This document shows, piece by piece, positions 27,156-34,946 of a stretch of DNA of 64,000 nucleotides. The translations under genes were made by a program, and so were the position numbers. How positions within the stretch are numbered: position 1 is the first letter of the stretch; the number at the start of each line of letters is the position of its first letter. The notes under the pieces are model-generated. The model searched no databases. It was not told the origin of the DNA and saw nothing but the letters and a program-made list of their open reading frames with translations. Source of the stretch: Thermohalobaculum sp039027855 (GTDB lineage Bacteria; Pseudomonadota; Alphaproteobacteria; Rhodobacterales; Rhodobacteraceae); NCBI GenBank assembly GCA_039027855.1, contig JBCCJI010000005.1, positions 124,001 to 188,000 on the forward strand. Direction: 5' to 3'.

Positions 27156-27284
27156 ATGACCACTGTTCGTCAGGCACGCCGTTTTCTCTCGAACGCCCCG
27201 GTCGAGGCGCTGTCCGATGCCGCAGGTCTTGCGAGCATCTGTGTGATGATTTTCATCGGCTTCGCTATTCCGACGCTGTTCTGA
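27156..27284 (+). CDS. Small (42-residue) single-pass membrane protein, probably SOS-induced
   Basis: An open frame with GGAGAG six bases before the ATG encodes a basic amphipathic start (MTTVRQARRFLSNAPVEAL) and a C-terminal hydrophobic segment (GLASICVMIFIGFAIPTLF) that should span the inner membrane, leaving almost nothing outside. A LexA-type operator lies upstream and a strong terminator downstream, so it forms its own unit behind recG. The architecture recalls SidA of Caulobacter, a 29-residue SOS-induced membrane peptide that blocks cell division, but I cannot show homology. A frame of 99 codons crossing the region in another phase has no such signals. Confidence 0.72.
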   Translation: MTTVRQARRFLSNAPVEALSDAAGLASICVMIFIGFAIPTLF

Positions 27285-27306
27285 AGCAATTGATGCGTCT
27301 GTTATC

Positions 27307-27328
27307 GCCCGGCGCGTATTTGCCGGGC
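27307..27328 (+). other. Hairpin just after the small membrane-protein gene
   Basis: Arms gcccggc and gccgggc pair perfectly around an 8-base loop, 22 bp after the stop at 27284. It lacks a T-run, so it may protect the short mRNA's 3' end or be an extra stop signal ahead of the strong terminator at 27431. Confidence 0.5.
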
Positions 27329-27430
27329 ACCCTTCTGCCCGTGCCCTGACGCGACCGGTTCCAACGGGTCATTCGGCCCCAGGCCTCTCCCCCGAGCCAC
27401 GAATTTCGGTAGCGTCACTGCACAAACTCA

Positions 27431-27454
27431 GGGCCCCGCAAGGGGCCCTTTTTT
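27431..27454 (+). terminator. Strong intrinsic terminator
   Basis: A 7-bp G/C stem (gggcccc / ggggccc) with the tetraloop gcaa followed by six T residues. It closes the unit containing recG and/or the small membrane-protein gene, before the convergent gene ending at 27531. Confidence 0.92.
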
Positions 27455-27530
27455 CGTTTGATGAACCCCGCAGAGAAGAACACTCGGACAATGCATCCGG
27501 GCGTTCATCAAGCATGCGCCGAAAAAGCGC

Positions 27531-28544
27531 TCAGACAGCCGCGTTGGCGGCGCGCCACTCGAAAAGATCGGCGCGCGAACGCTGCTTGGCACTGCCGGAG
27601 CCCGCATCGCGGTAGCTGGCCTCATCGTCGCCGCCGCGTTCCACTGCCTCAGCCCAGTCGAGCGCGGTGATCCGCGCATCCTCCGAGACGCCGTGCAGTG
27701 TCTCGCCAAGTCCGGTTCTAAGCCGGGCAACGAGGGCCATCGCCGCGTCCAGCCGATGTCCCGCAATAGGCCGACCCGCGAGGGCACGATCGAAGGCGTG
27801 GATCTTCGCCTCAGCCGCCGCGCGAAACTCCAGCACCGCGTCCTGCTTGGCCGCGGTCATCGCGTGGCGCGCGGCGGCGTAGTAGCTGCGCGCCACCTCG
27901 TTCGATTGGGTGTTCCGCCGCAGCTCATAGAGCGACCCGGCAAAGCCGTCGCTCTTGCGCCCGAGGGTGGAGGGTACCGAGACCATGCCGCGGTAGAGAT
28001 CGATGCTGATCGGCTCCATGCCAAGACCGGCGGGATTGACCACGAGCATGTCGAAATCGCCGGAGAGATCGAGGAACTCGAAGGCGCCGAGCGTGCGGCA
28101 GAACTCGAGCGCGGTGCCAAACACCTTGATCTCGCTCTTCTCGATCTCGCGCGAGGGCAGGTCTTCCTCGGCACGCTCGATCGGGCCGGCGACATCGGCA
28201 AAGAACAGCGTTGTCTTCTCACGATCATCCAGCGCCCGGCGGGCCACGGCCCGCAAAGCATGGGGTACCGTCAAGAAATGCTGCTGCCGGCTTTCAGACC
28301 ATGGCGCCATCGGGTCGTCGAGCCGCATGCGCTGAGAGACGGTAACCGTCGGGAAACCGCCACCACGGACAGCCGCCATGTGGCGGGACAGTTTGATGTC
28401 AAAATCGGTGAACACGTTCCGCTCGATGACGTTCGACACGACACAGGGCCGGTTGTCGATCACCTCCTTGAAGCGGACGTCCATAAGGGGAATGCGTTCA
28501 ACACTTGGCTGAACGATCATCTCGAACAAAGTCAAATCGCGCAT
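27531..28544 (-). CDS. Uncharacterised cytoplasmic protein
   Basis: A 337-residue protein I cannot place in a family. It has no signal peptide or membrane span. The first half is beta-rich (DVRFKEVIDNRPCVVSNVIE, TTLFFADVAGPIERAE, FLDLSGDFDMLVVNPAGLGMEP) and the second half is helical, Ala/Arg-rich (SYYAAARHAMTAAKQDAVLEFRA). The ATG at 28544 follows GAGGCG; an extended frame upstream lacks signals. It ends convergent with the small SOS-type gene, and hflX lies 154 bp upstream on the same strand. Codon use is like the core genes, so it does not look recently acquired. Confidence 0.72.
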   Translation of the reverse strand: MRDLTLFEMIVQPSVERIPLMDVRFKEVIDNRPCVVSNVIERNVFTDFDIKLSRHMAAVRGGGFPTVTVSQRMRLDDPMAPWSESRQQHFLTVPHALRAVARRALDDREKTTLFFADVAGPIERAEEDLPSREIEKSEIKVFGTALEFCRTLGAFEFLDLSGDFDMLVVNPAGLGMEPISIDLYRGMVSVPSTLGRKSDGFAGSLYELRRNTQSNEVARSYYAAARHAMTAAKQDAVLEFRAAAEAKIHAFDRALAGRPIAGHRLDAAMALVARLRTGLGETLHGVSEDARITALDWAEAVERGGDDEASYRDAGSGSAKQRSRADLFEWRAANAAV

Positions 28545-28698
28545 AACACGCCTCACACAACACCCCGGCAGAACGCGCCGGTCTTCCACACCCAGGGTTG
28601 AGTATGGCGGCTTTGGCGGGAATGTGAAGGAAATTGGATCGGCTCCCGGATCGGGACATCGAGCTTTAATGTTCAGAACCAATATTATGTTCGAAAAG

Positions 28699-29997
28699 TC
28701 ATTGAGCCGCGATCGTTGTCCGGCTGATCACCCGAACATCCTCTGGAAACACTTTGCGGAACTGGAAGAATTCCTTCTCCGTCAGCTCGGCGGTGACCGA
28801 CACGCCCTCGGCGTCATCCCTGCGCGACAGCACATCGGCATGGCTGTAGAGCCAACTGACCGCAGCCCCCGCCGCGTGGTCAAAGGCGAGATCGAGACGG
28901 AGGCGTTTCGGAATTAGACGCTCTTCGACCAATGCCATGAGCGACTCGCATCCCTCACCGGTTGCAGCCGACAGGCTCACGACATCGCGCGACAGGCTTT
29001 CCGGGCCCGCAAGGCGCCGGGCATCCGCATCCAGCAGATCGATTTTGTTATGGACCTCAAGCATCGCCTGACGCGCCTCGGCATCGATGCCAAGTTCGGC
29101 CAGGACCTTGTGGACATCGCGGGCCTGGCTCGCTGTCTCAGGATGCGAAATGTCGCGGACATGCACGACGAGATCCGCCTCTAAAACCTCTTCCAGCGTC
29201 GCACGGAACGCCGCGACCAGCTGTGTCGGCAGGTTTGAGATGAACCCCACGGTGTCGGACAGGATCGCGATGCGTCCCGAGGGAAGCGACACACGGCGCA
29301 TCGTGGGATCGAGCGTGGCGAAGAGCATGTCTTCCGACAGAACGGTGGCCGAGGTGAGCCGGTTGAAGAGCGTCGACTTGCCGGCATTGGTATAGCCGAC
29401 GAGCGCCACGACCGGGTTGGGCACCTTGCGCCGTTTCTTGCGGTGTTCAGCGCGCGTGCGCACCACACGTTCCAGTTGTCGGCGGATCCGCGTGATCTTC
29501 TCATCGATCATGCGCCGGTCGGCCTCGATCTGGGTCTCGCCGGGGCCACCCATGAAACCCACGCCGCCGCGCTGACGTTCCAGGTGTGTCCAGGAGCGGA
29601 CCAGACGCGACTTTTGGTAGGTCAGATGGGCAAGCTCCACCTGCAGCACGCCCTCGCGGGTCTGCGCCCGTTCGCCGAAGATCTCGAGGATCAGCCCAGT
29701 ACGGTCGAGAACCTTCAGCTTCCAGGCGCGTTCCAGATTGCGCTGCTGGACCGGGCTCAAGGTCCCGTCGAGGATCACGAGCTCAATCTCGGCCTCGTCA
29801 AAGCGCCGACCGAGTTCCTCGACCTTACCAGGTCCGATCAGGGTCGACGGGCTGGGTTTCGCGACGACGGCGATATCGGCATCGACCGGGATGAGGTCGA
29901 TGGCATGCGTCAGGCTGACCGCCTCGGCCAGTGCCGCGTCGGGATCGGGCGCATCGGCTGCGCGCAGGTCGACATGCAACACGAAGGCGCGGGTCAC
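28699..29997 (-). CDS. hflX: GTPase HflX
   Basis: A 432-residue ribosome-associated GTPase: N-terminal domain with GPGKVEEL and LDGTLSPVQQRNLE, a glycine-rich linker (RGGVGFMGGPGETQIEADRR), and a G domain with the P-loop VGYTNAGKSTLFNRL, DTVGFISNLP and HNKIDLL. HflX splits stalled or stressed 70S ribosomes. The start is a GTG at 29997 with an AGGGGG ribosome binding site. It follows hfq by 52 bp, the widely conserved hfq-hflX pair. Confidence 0.96.
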   Translation of the reverse strand: MTRAFVLHVDLRAADAPDPDAALAEAVSLTHAIDLIPVDADIAVVAKPSPSTLIGPGKVEELGRRFDEAEIELVILDGTLSPVQQRNLERAWKLKVLDRTGLILEIFGERAQTREGVLQVELAHLTYQKSRLVRSWTHLERQRGGVGFMGGPGETQIEADRRMIDEKITRIRRQLERVVRTRAEHRKKRRKVPNPVVALVGYTNAGKSTLFNRLTSATVLSEDMLFATLDPTMRRVSLPSGRIAILSDTVGFISNLPTQLVAAFRATLEEVLEADLVVHVRDISHPETASQARDVHKVLAELGIDAEARQAMLEVHNKIDLLDADARRLAGPESLSRDVVSLSAATGEGCESLMALVEERLIPKRLRLDLAFDHAAGAAVSWLYSHADVLSRRDDAEGVSVTAELTEKEFFQFRKVFPEDVRVISRTTIAAQ

Positions 29998-30049
29998 GCG
30001 CCCCCTGCCCTTGCAACGTTGACGCGTATCGTGACGCGCAAGGCTGCAA

Positions 30050-30292
30050 TCACTCGCTTTGTTCCTGATCGTACAGGCTGAACGGTTGTGCCGGCATCAC
30101 AGTCGAAATCGCGTGCTTATAGACTAGCTGGCTTTGCCCATCCCGGCGCAAAAGAACACAGAAATTATCAAACCATGTAATAACGCCCTGAAGCTTAACA
30201 CCATTCACAAGAAACACCGTGACTGGTATCTTCTGCTTGCGAATGTGATTGAGAAAGACGTCCTGCAGATTCTGTTTTGCTTCGTTGGCCAT
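30050..30292 (-). CDS. hfq: RNA chaperone Hfq
   Basis: An 80-residue Sm-like protein: LQDVFLNHIRKQKIPVTVFLVNGVKLQG (here cited as two motifs, LQDVFLNHIRKQ and VFLVNGVKLQG), ITWFDNFCVLL, then the Sm2 motif LVYKHAISTVMP. It forms a hexamer that pairs small RNAs with mRNAs. The short C-terminus (QPFSLYDQEQSE) is typical of alphaproteobacteria. The ATG at 30292 is preceded by GGGCAAGC. It sits downstream of trkH and upstream of hflX. Confidence 0.97.
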   Translation of the reverse strand: MANEAKQNLQDVFLNHIRKQKIPVTVFLVNGVKLQGVITWFDNFCVLLRRDGQSQLVYKHAISTVMPAQPFSLYDQEQSE

Positions 30293-30315
30293 TGCTTGCC
30301 CATGTGTCGTTTTTG

Positions 30316-30336
30316 GTGGGCCGCAAGGCAGCCCAC
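30316..30336. other. Hairpin in the trkH-hfq intergenic region
   Basis: Arms gtgggc and gcccac pair around a 9-base loop in the 73 bp between trkH and hfq. In the direction of hfq transcription it is followed by caaaaacg rather than a T-run, so it is not a standard terminator. It would lie in the hfq 5' leader, where a structure could take part in Hfq self-control, or separate trkH from hfq. Confidence 0.45.
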
Positions 30337-30365
30337 GGGTCTTTACGTCTCGCGCACCATGGTCA

Positions 30366-32003
30366 TTAAATTACGCGGTTTCCAGCCTTTTCTCGCGTCG
30401 CGAGCATACCGGACCAAGCCTCGCGTCGCATTAGTGCGATCAATGCCAGTGTCTCTATGCGCCCTGCCACCATGCCGATGGCGAGGAACAGCTGCTGCGG
30501 CGCGGTCATCAGGGCGAAATTGTCATGCAGGGGCGCCACGGCGCCAAAGGCAGGCCCGGTATTGCTGACAGCCGCGATCGCCCCGATCAGGGATGTCTCG
30601 AACGGCAGGCCGGTCACGGCGAGTGCCAGGGCGACCGCAAAGACCGCCCCCACATAAAGCATGATGAACGCCCATGACAGGAAAGCGCCCGCCGTCACGA
30701 CCGTGCCCCGGGCGCTGGCGACGCCGAGGCGGCGCTCGATGCCACGGCGAGGATTGATGGCCATGGGCTGAGCGAGCTGTCCGATCTCGTCGAGGCCATG
30801 GCGGATCAGAGCAGCCGCACGCACCAGCTTGATGCCACCTGCGGTTGTCGCGGCCCCGCCCCCGATCGCGGCGAGGCCGAGGAGGATCAAAGACGGGTTG
30901 TCCAGCCCGGCCCAGGTTCGCGCACCCTCCCACGAGGCGCTCTCATACCCGGTCGTGGTGAGAAAGCTCAGCGTCGTGAAGATCGCCCCCCAAAGCGCGG
31001 TCAGCGCCTCGATCTCGCTATCGTCATCCTGCCCCAGGGCTGCAAGCCAGTGGCGGAGGAACAGCGCGGCCGACGCGCCGAGGACGATCCAGGCCATCAG
31101 GCGCAATTCCGGGTCGGCGGTGAGCCGCACGCGCGCGCCGACCCGGCTGGCATTGCCGTAAAGACGTGCCGTCGCCGCGCAGATCATGCCCATGAGCGCG
31201 ATCGCCTCGATGCCGAGATTGGGGGCCGAGGCAAGCCCCTCCGGCAAAGCGGTAATACCGGAGGTGGAGACTATGCCCAGCGCGTGGATCACGGTGTCCA
31301 TGCTCACCCCGCCGACCATGCCGAACAGCATGATCAGCGCCCCGGTCAGCCCGCCATAGACTGGCAGGATCGTTCGGAACGCGCGGGCGACGCGGCTCTC
31401 GACCGGGGGCATCTGAGCGCCGAGCTCGACCAGCCTCACTTCGACACCGGCAGCCGTTCCGCTGCTCCCGGTCAACACCTCGAACCCGCCCATCCGCCTA
31501 GGCGCGAGAATCACATACGCCGCCATCAGCGTCATCAGCCCGCCAAGCCAGGCGACGATGGCGCGCCACAGATGGATGGAGATGTCGACGCGGTTGGGGT
31601 CGATATACACAGTCGATCCGGTCGTGGTCAGCGCCGCGATCATCTCGAACCAGGCACCGGTGACGCCGATGCGCGGTGTCAGGAAGATCACCGGTATCGC
31701 GGCAAAGGCAGGCAGGACGAGCCAGCCGATGAAAAGCGTCACCAGCTCGCTCTGCGCTTTGCCCTGCGGTTTGCGTGACGACAGCGCGACCCAGAAGATC
31801 GAGGCCGAGAACAGGCTGAAGAGCCCGCCATACATGAAGGCGCGCGCCACTTTCTCCTCTCCCATGCCAAGCGCGTGCAGCATGGGGATCGCCATTGCGA
31901 TACCGAGGATCCCGAGCGCGGGGGCAAAGATCGGGGTGGACCGGTTGGGATCGGTTGGCCCGATACTCTCACGGGCCGGTCTGCGCGCCCTGCGGTCCGC
32001 CAT
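30366..32003 (-). CDS. trkH: Potassium uptake protein TrkH
   Basis: A 545-residue polytopic membrane protein of the Trk/Ktr superfamily, with repeated M1-P-M2 units; selectivity-filter-type segments are visible in ALTTTGSTVYIDP, GIVSTSGITALPEG, FLTTTGYESASW and AAVSNTGPAFGAV. It is the K+-translocating subunit in the inner membrane. The ATG at 32003 has good family length. It lies 2 bp from the trkA stop, so TrkA and TrkH are made together. Confidence 0.95.
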   Translation of the reverse strand: MADRRARRPARESIGPTDPNRSTPIFAPALGILGIAMAIPMLHALGMGEEKVARAFMYGGLFSLFSASIFWVALSSRKPQGKAQSELVTLFIGWLVLPAFAAIPVIFLTPRIGVTGAWFEMIAALTTTGSTVYIDPNRVDISIHLWRAIVAWLGGLMTLMAAYVILAPRRMGGFEVLTGSSGTAAGVEVRLVELGAQMPPVESRVARAFRTILPVYGGLTGALIMLFGMVGGVSMDTVIHALGIVSTSGITALPEGLASAPNLGIEAIALMGMICAATARLYGNASRVGARVRLTADPELRLMAWIVLGASAALFLRHWLAALGQDDDSEIEALTALWGAIFTTLSFLTTTGYESASWEGARTWAGLDNPSLILLGLAAIGGGAATTAGGIKLVRAAALIRHGLDEIGQLAQPMAINPRRGIERRLGVASARGTVVTAGAFLSWAFIMLYVGAVFAVALALAVTGLPFETSLIGAIAAVSNTGPAFGAVAPLHDNFALMTAPQQLFLAIGMVAGRIETLALIALMRREAWSGMLATREKAGNRVI

Positions 32004-32005
32004 GG

Positions 32006-33379
32006 TCAGAAGAAATCGATCGAGACGCGGAACATCTGCTCGACCTTTTGCAGCGCCGAGCGCGCGGCGAAGAGCACCAGTACGTCGCCGACGCCGATGA
32101 TGGTATCGCCTGCGGGCATTCTGACCTCTTTGCCCGATCTGATGGCGCCAACGATCGCTTCGCGCGGCAGATCGATCTCGCGCAGTCGCTTGCCTGCCAG
32201 CGCCGAGGTCGACATCACCTGCGCCTCGATCACTTCGCCCGCACCGCCCGCGATCGAGTAGACCGCGCGGATCTTGCCGCGGCGAACATGGCGCAGGATC
32301 GAGCTGACGGTGGTGGCCCGCGGATCGATCAGCGCGTCGATCTGCATCGGCCGCACCAGTCGCTCGAAGCTTGGATCCTTGGCCAGCGCGATCGAGATCA
32401 GCGGCTTGGTCTGCTCGGCCATGGCGCAGGAGAGTAGGTTGGTGCGGTCGTCATCGGTCAGGGCCACGATGGCATCGGCGTCCTCGATACCGGCCTCATC
32501 GAGAAGCCCGGTATCCAGCGCATCGCCGTGCAGCACGACGGTGCGGTTGAGCTTCTCAGCCGCGCGTTCTGCCCGGTCGCGGTTGCGCTCGATCAGGATG
32601 GCGCGTTGACCCTGGCGCTCCTCGATCTCGCGGGCGACGCGCAGGCCCACATGACCCGCACCGACGATCAACAGGCGATTGGCCTCGCGATTGGTCTTGC
32701 CAAAGATTCCGAAAGCACGCTGCACGTCCTCACGCGTGGCGATGAAAAACACCTCGTCATGGGCGAACAGCTGATCCTCAGGGCTCGCCACAAACAGCTT
32801 GCCGTCCCGCTTGACTGCCAGAACCCGCGCATGCAGCGTGGAGAAGAGTTCGGTGAGCTGTCGCAGCGGCGTATTCGTTACCGGGCATTCGTCATCCAGC
32901 TTGATGCCGACGAAGTTCACCGCGCCATCGAGGAACGGCTCCACATCAAAGGCCGCGGTCGCGCCGAGGCGGCGCAGGGTCGCGCGTGCCACCTCGGTCT
33001 CGGGGCTGATGATCACATCGATGGGCAGGTGCTCACGGCGGAACAGGTCGGACCATTCGTCCTCGAGGTAATCCTCGGTCCGGATGCGGGCGATCTTGGT
33101 CGGCACCTGAAACACGCTGTGGGCGACCTGGCAGGCCACCATGTTGACCTCGTCCATCGAGGTTGCGGCGATCAGCATGTCGCAATCCTCGGCGCCCGCG
33201 CGTTTCAGAACGCTCGGATGCGAGGCAAAGCCCACGAACCCAGTGATGTCGAACATGTCCGACAGCCGCCTGACCAGCGCGGCATTGCTGTCGATCACGG
33301 TGACGGTATTGCCCTCGTCGGCGAGGTGGCGCGCAATCTGCGAACCCACCTGCCCTGCCCCGCAGACCACGACGCGCAT
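32006..33379 (-). CDS. trkA: Trk system potassium transporter, peripheral subunit TrkA
   Basis: A 457-residue cytoplasmic regulator with two RCK repeats, each a Rossmann fold: VVCGAGQVGSQIARHLADEG at the N-terminus and LLIVGAGHVGLRVAREIEE at the middle, each followed by a TrkA-C domain. It binds NAD(H)/ATP and gates TrkH. Placed between ntrX and trkH, as in other Rhodobacterales, where it forms the distal part of the ntr cluster. The start codon ATG at 33379 matches the first Rossmann strand. Confidence 0.97.
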   Translation of the reverse strand: MRVVVCGAGQVGSQIARHLADEGNTVTVIDSNAALVRRLSDMFDITGFVGFASHPSVLKRAGAEDCDMLIAATSMDEVNMVACQVAHSVFQVPTKIARIRTEDYLEDEWSDLFRREHLPIDVIISPETEVARATLRRLGATAAFDVEPFLDGAVNFVGIKLDDECPVTNTPLRQLTELFSTLHARVLAVKRDGKLFVASPEDQLFAHDEVFFIATREDVQRAFGIFGKTNREANRLLIVGAGHVGLRVAREIEERQGQRAILIERNRDRAERAAEKLNRTVVLHGDALDTGLLDEAGIEDADAIVALTDDDRTNLLSCAMAEQTKPLISIALAKDPSFERLVRPMQIDALIDPRATTVSSILRHVRRGKIRAVYSIAGGAGEVIEAQVMSTSALAGKRLREIDLPREAIVGAIRSGKEVRMPAGDTIIGVGDVLVLFAARSALQKVEQMFRVSIDFF

Positions 33380-33502
33380 GGAGCCTCCAGCCCGAACCCG
33401 GTCAAAACCGCCGGGCGGAGCGTAGACGTTGAACCGAGGCGGGCGAGCGGGTCAATCGTGCAGTGGCCGCCCGCCCCATGCTTATACCGCAGCGCAAAAT
33501 CG

Positions 33503-34942
33503 TCAGCCAGCGCGCGCCTGACGCTCTTCGATGATCTCGCCCTCACTCTCCTCATCGGTGGCGGCGATGCGCACGCCACCGCGCGAGGTGGTCGAGACCC
33601 CGAGCATCTTCAGCTTTCGGTGCAGCGCCGAGCGTTCCATCCCGACAAAGGCGGCCGTGCGCGAGATGTTGCCGCCAAAGCGATTGATCTGCGCCACGAG
33701 ATACTCGCGCTCGAACAGCTCGCGTGCTTCGCGCAGCGGCAGCGACGCGACGGTCGACAACAGATTGCCAAGCCCGGCCTCGTCGCTGTCACCGGTCGAG
33801 CCGGGCAGCTCGTCGGGTTGGATGACGCGGGCATCCGAGCCGAGGATCAACACCTGCTCCATCATATTCCGAAGCTGGCGCACATTGCCCGGCCAGGAGC
33901 GGGTCTGCAGCGCCGCCATGGCGGCATCCGACAGCACGCGGCGCAACAACCCCTGTTCGGCGGCAAAGCGATCCAGGAAGTAGTTGGCGAGATGCGGGAT
34001 ATCCTCGCGCCGCCGGTCAAGCGAGGGGACCTCGATCGGCATGACGTTCAGCCGGTGATAGAGATCCTCGCGGAAACGGCCGGCCTTGATCTCGGACATC
34101 AGATCGCGGTTGGTGGCCGAGATGACCCGGACATCGACCTTGACCGTCGCCGTGTCGCCGAGGCGCGCGAACGCCTGGTCGATCAGGACACGCAGGATCT
34201 TGGCCTGCGTCCCGTGTGGCATGTCACCGACCTCGTCGATGAACAGCGTCCCCTCGTGGGCGCGCTCAAAAAGACCGGTCTGAACGCTGCCATCCTCGCG
34301 GGTGCGGCCGAACAGGACCTCTTCCATGCGGTCGCTTTCGACCGAGGCGGCGTTGACGACGACAAAGGGCTTGTCGGCGCGGTCCGAATTGTCGTGGATA
34401 TAGCGGGCCGCGACTTCCTTGCCCGAACCCGGGCCGCCGGAGAGCAGCACCCGGCTGCCGCCACGGGCGACGCGGTCGAGCTTGCCGCGCAGCGTCTGAA
34501 GCGCGTGGCCCTCACCGATCATCTGCCATTGCTGGGCCTCGGTCGTCTTCAGCTGGGCATTCTCACGCCGCAGGCGCGAGGCTTCGAGCGCGCGGCTTAC
34601 CACGACCAGGAGCTGGTCCATGTTGAACGGCTTCTCGATGAAGTCGTATGCGCCCTGCTTCACCGCAGTGACCGCAAGCTCGATATTGCCATGTCCCGAG
34701 ATGATGACGATCGGAATGCCGGGCCGGTCGCGCTTGACCGTCTTGAGGATTTCGATCCCGTCGAGACGCGAGCCCTGCAGCCAGATATCCAGGATCACAA
34801 GATCCGGTTCGGCCGTCTCGATCGCACGCAAGGCGCCATCGGCATCCTCGGCATCGCGGGTCTGGTGGCCCTCGTCCTGCAAGAGATCCGCGATCAGGTC
34901 GCGGATATCAGCCTCGTCGTCGACGATCAGAATGTCAGCCAT
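33503..34942 (-). CDS. ntrX: Nitrogen/redox response regulator NtrX
   Basis: A 479-residue NtrC-type regulator: receiver domain (ILIVDDEADIRDL, phospho-Asp in LVILDIWLQGS), AAA+ domain with Walker A GGPGSGKEVAAR and Walker B LFIDEVGDMP, and a Fis-type DNA-binding end (GGNISRTAAFVGMERSALHRKL). The sigma-54-contact loop, GAFTGA in sigma-54 activators, is replaced here by a sequence around REDGSVQTG, so it probably does not act with sigma 54. It is 4 bp downstream of its partner kinase gene ntrY. NtrX controls nitrogen, respiratory and envelope genes in alphaproteobacteria. Confidence 0.95.
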   Translation of the reverse strand: MADILIVDDEADIRDLIADLLQDEGHQTRDAEDADGALRAIETAEPDLVILDIWLQGSRLDGIEILKTVKRDRPGIPIVIISGHGNIELAVTAVKQGAYDFIEKPFNMDQLLVVVSRALEASRLRRENAQLKTTEAQQWQMIGEGHALQTLRGKLDRVARGGSRVLLSGGPGSGKEVAARYIHDNSDRADKPFVVVNAASVESDRMEEVLFGRTREDGSVQTGLFERAHEGTLFIDEVGDMPHGTQAKILRVLIDQAFARLGDTATVKVDVRVISATNRDLMSEIKAGRFREDLYHRLNVMPIEVPSLDRRREDIPHLANYFLDRFAAEQGLLRRVLSDAAMAALQTRSWPGNVRQLRNMMEQVLILGSDARVIQPDELPGSTGDSDEAGLGNLLSTVASLPLREARELFEREYLVAQINRFGGNISRTAAFVGMERSALHRKLKMLGVSTTSRGGVRIAATDEESEGEIIEERQARAG

Positions 34943-34946
34943 GGTT

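Noticed and set aside
27050..27349. A 99-codon open frame crossing the SOS region
   Set aside because: No ribosome binding site or domain; it overlaps the operator and conflicts with the better-supported 42-codon gene in another phase.
28668..28693. Second LexA box upstream of the unknown gene at 28544
   Set aside because: The two gttc/gaac half-sites are separated by 14 bases rather than 7, so they do not fit the operator.
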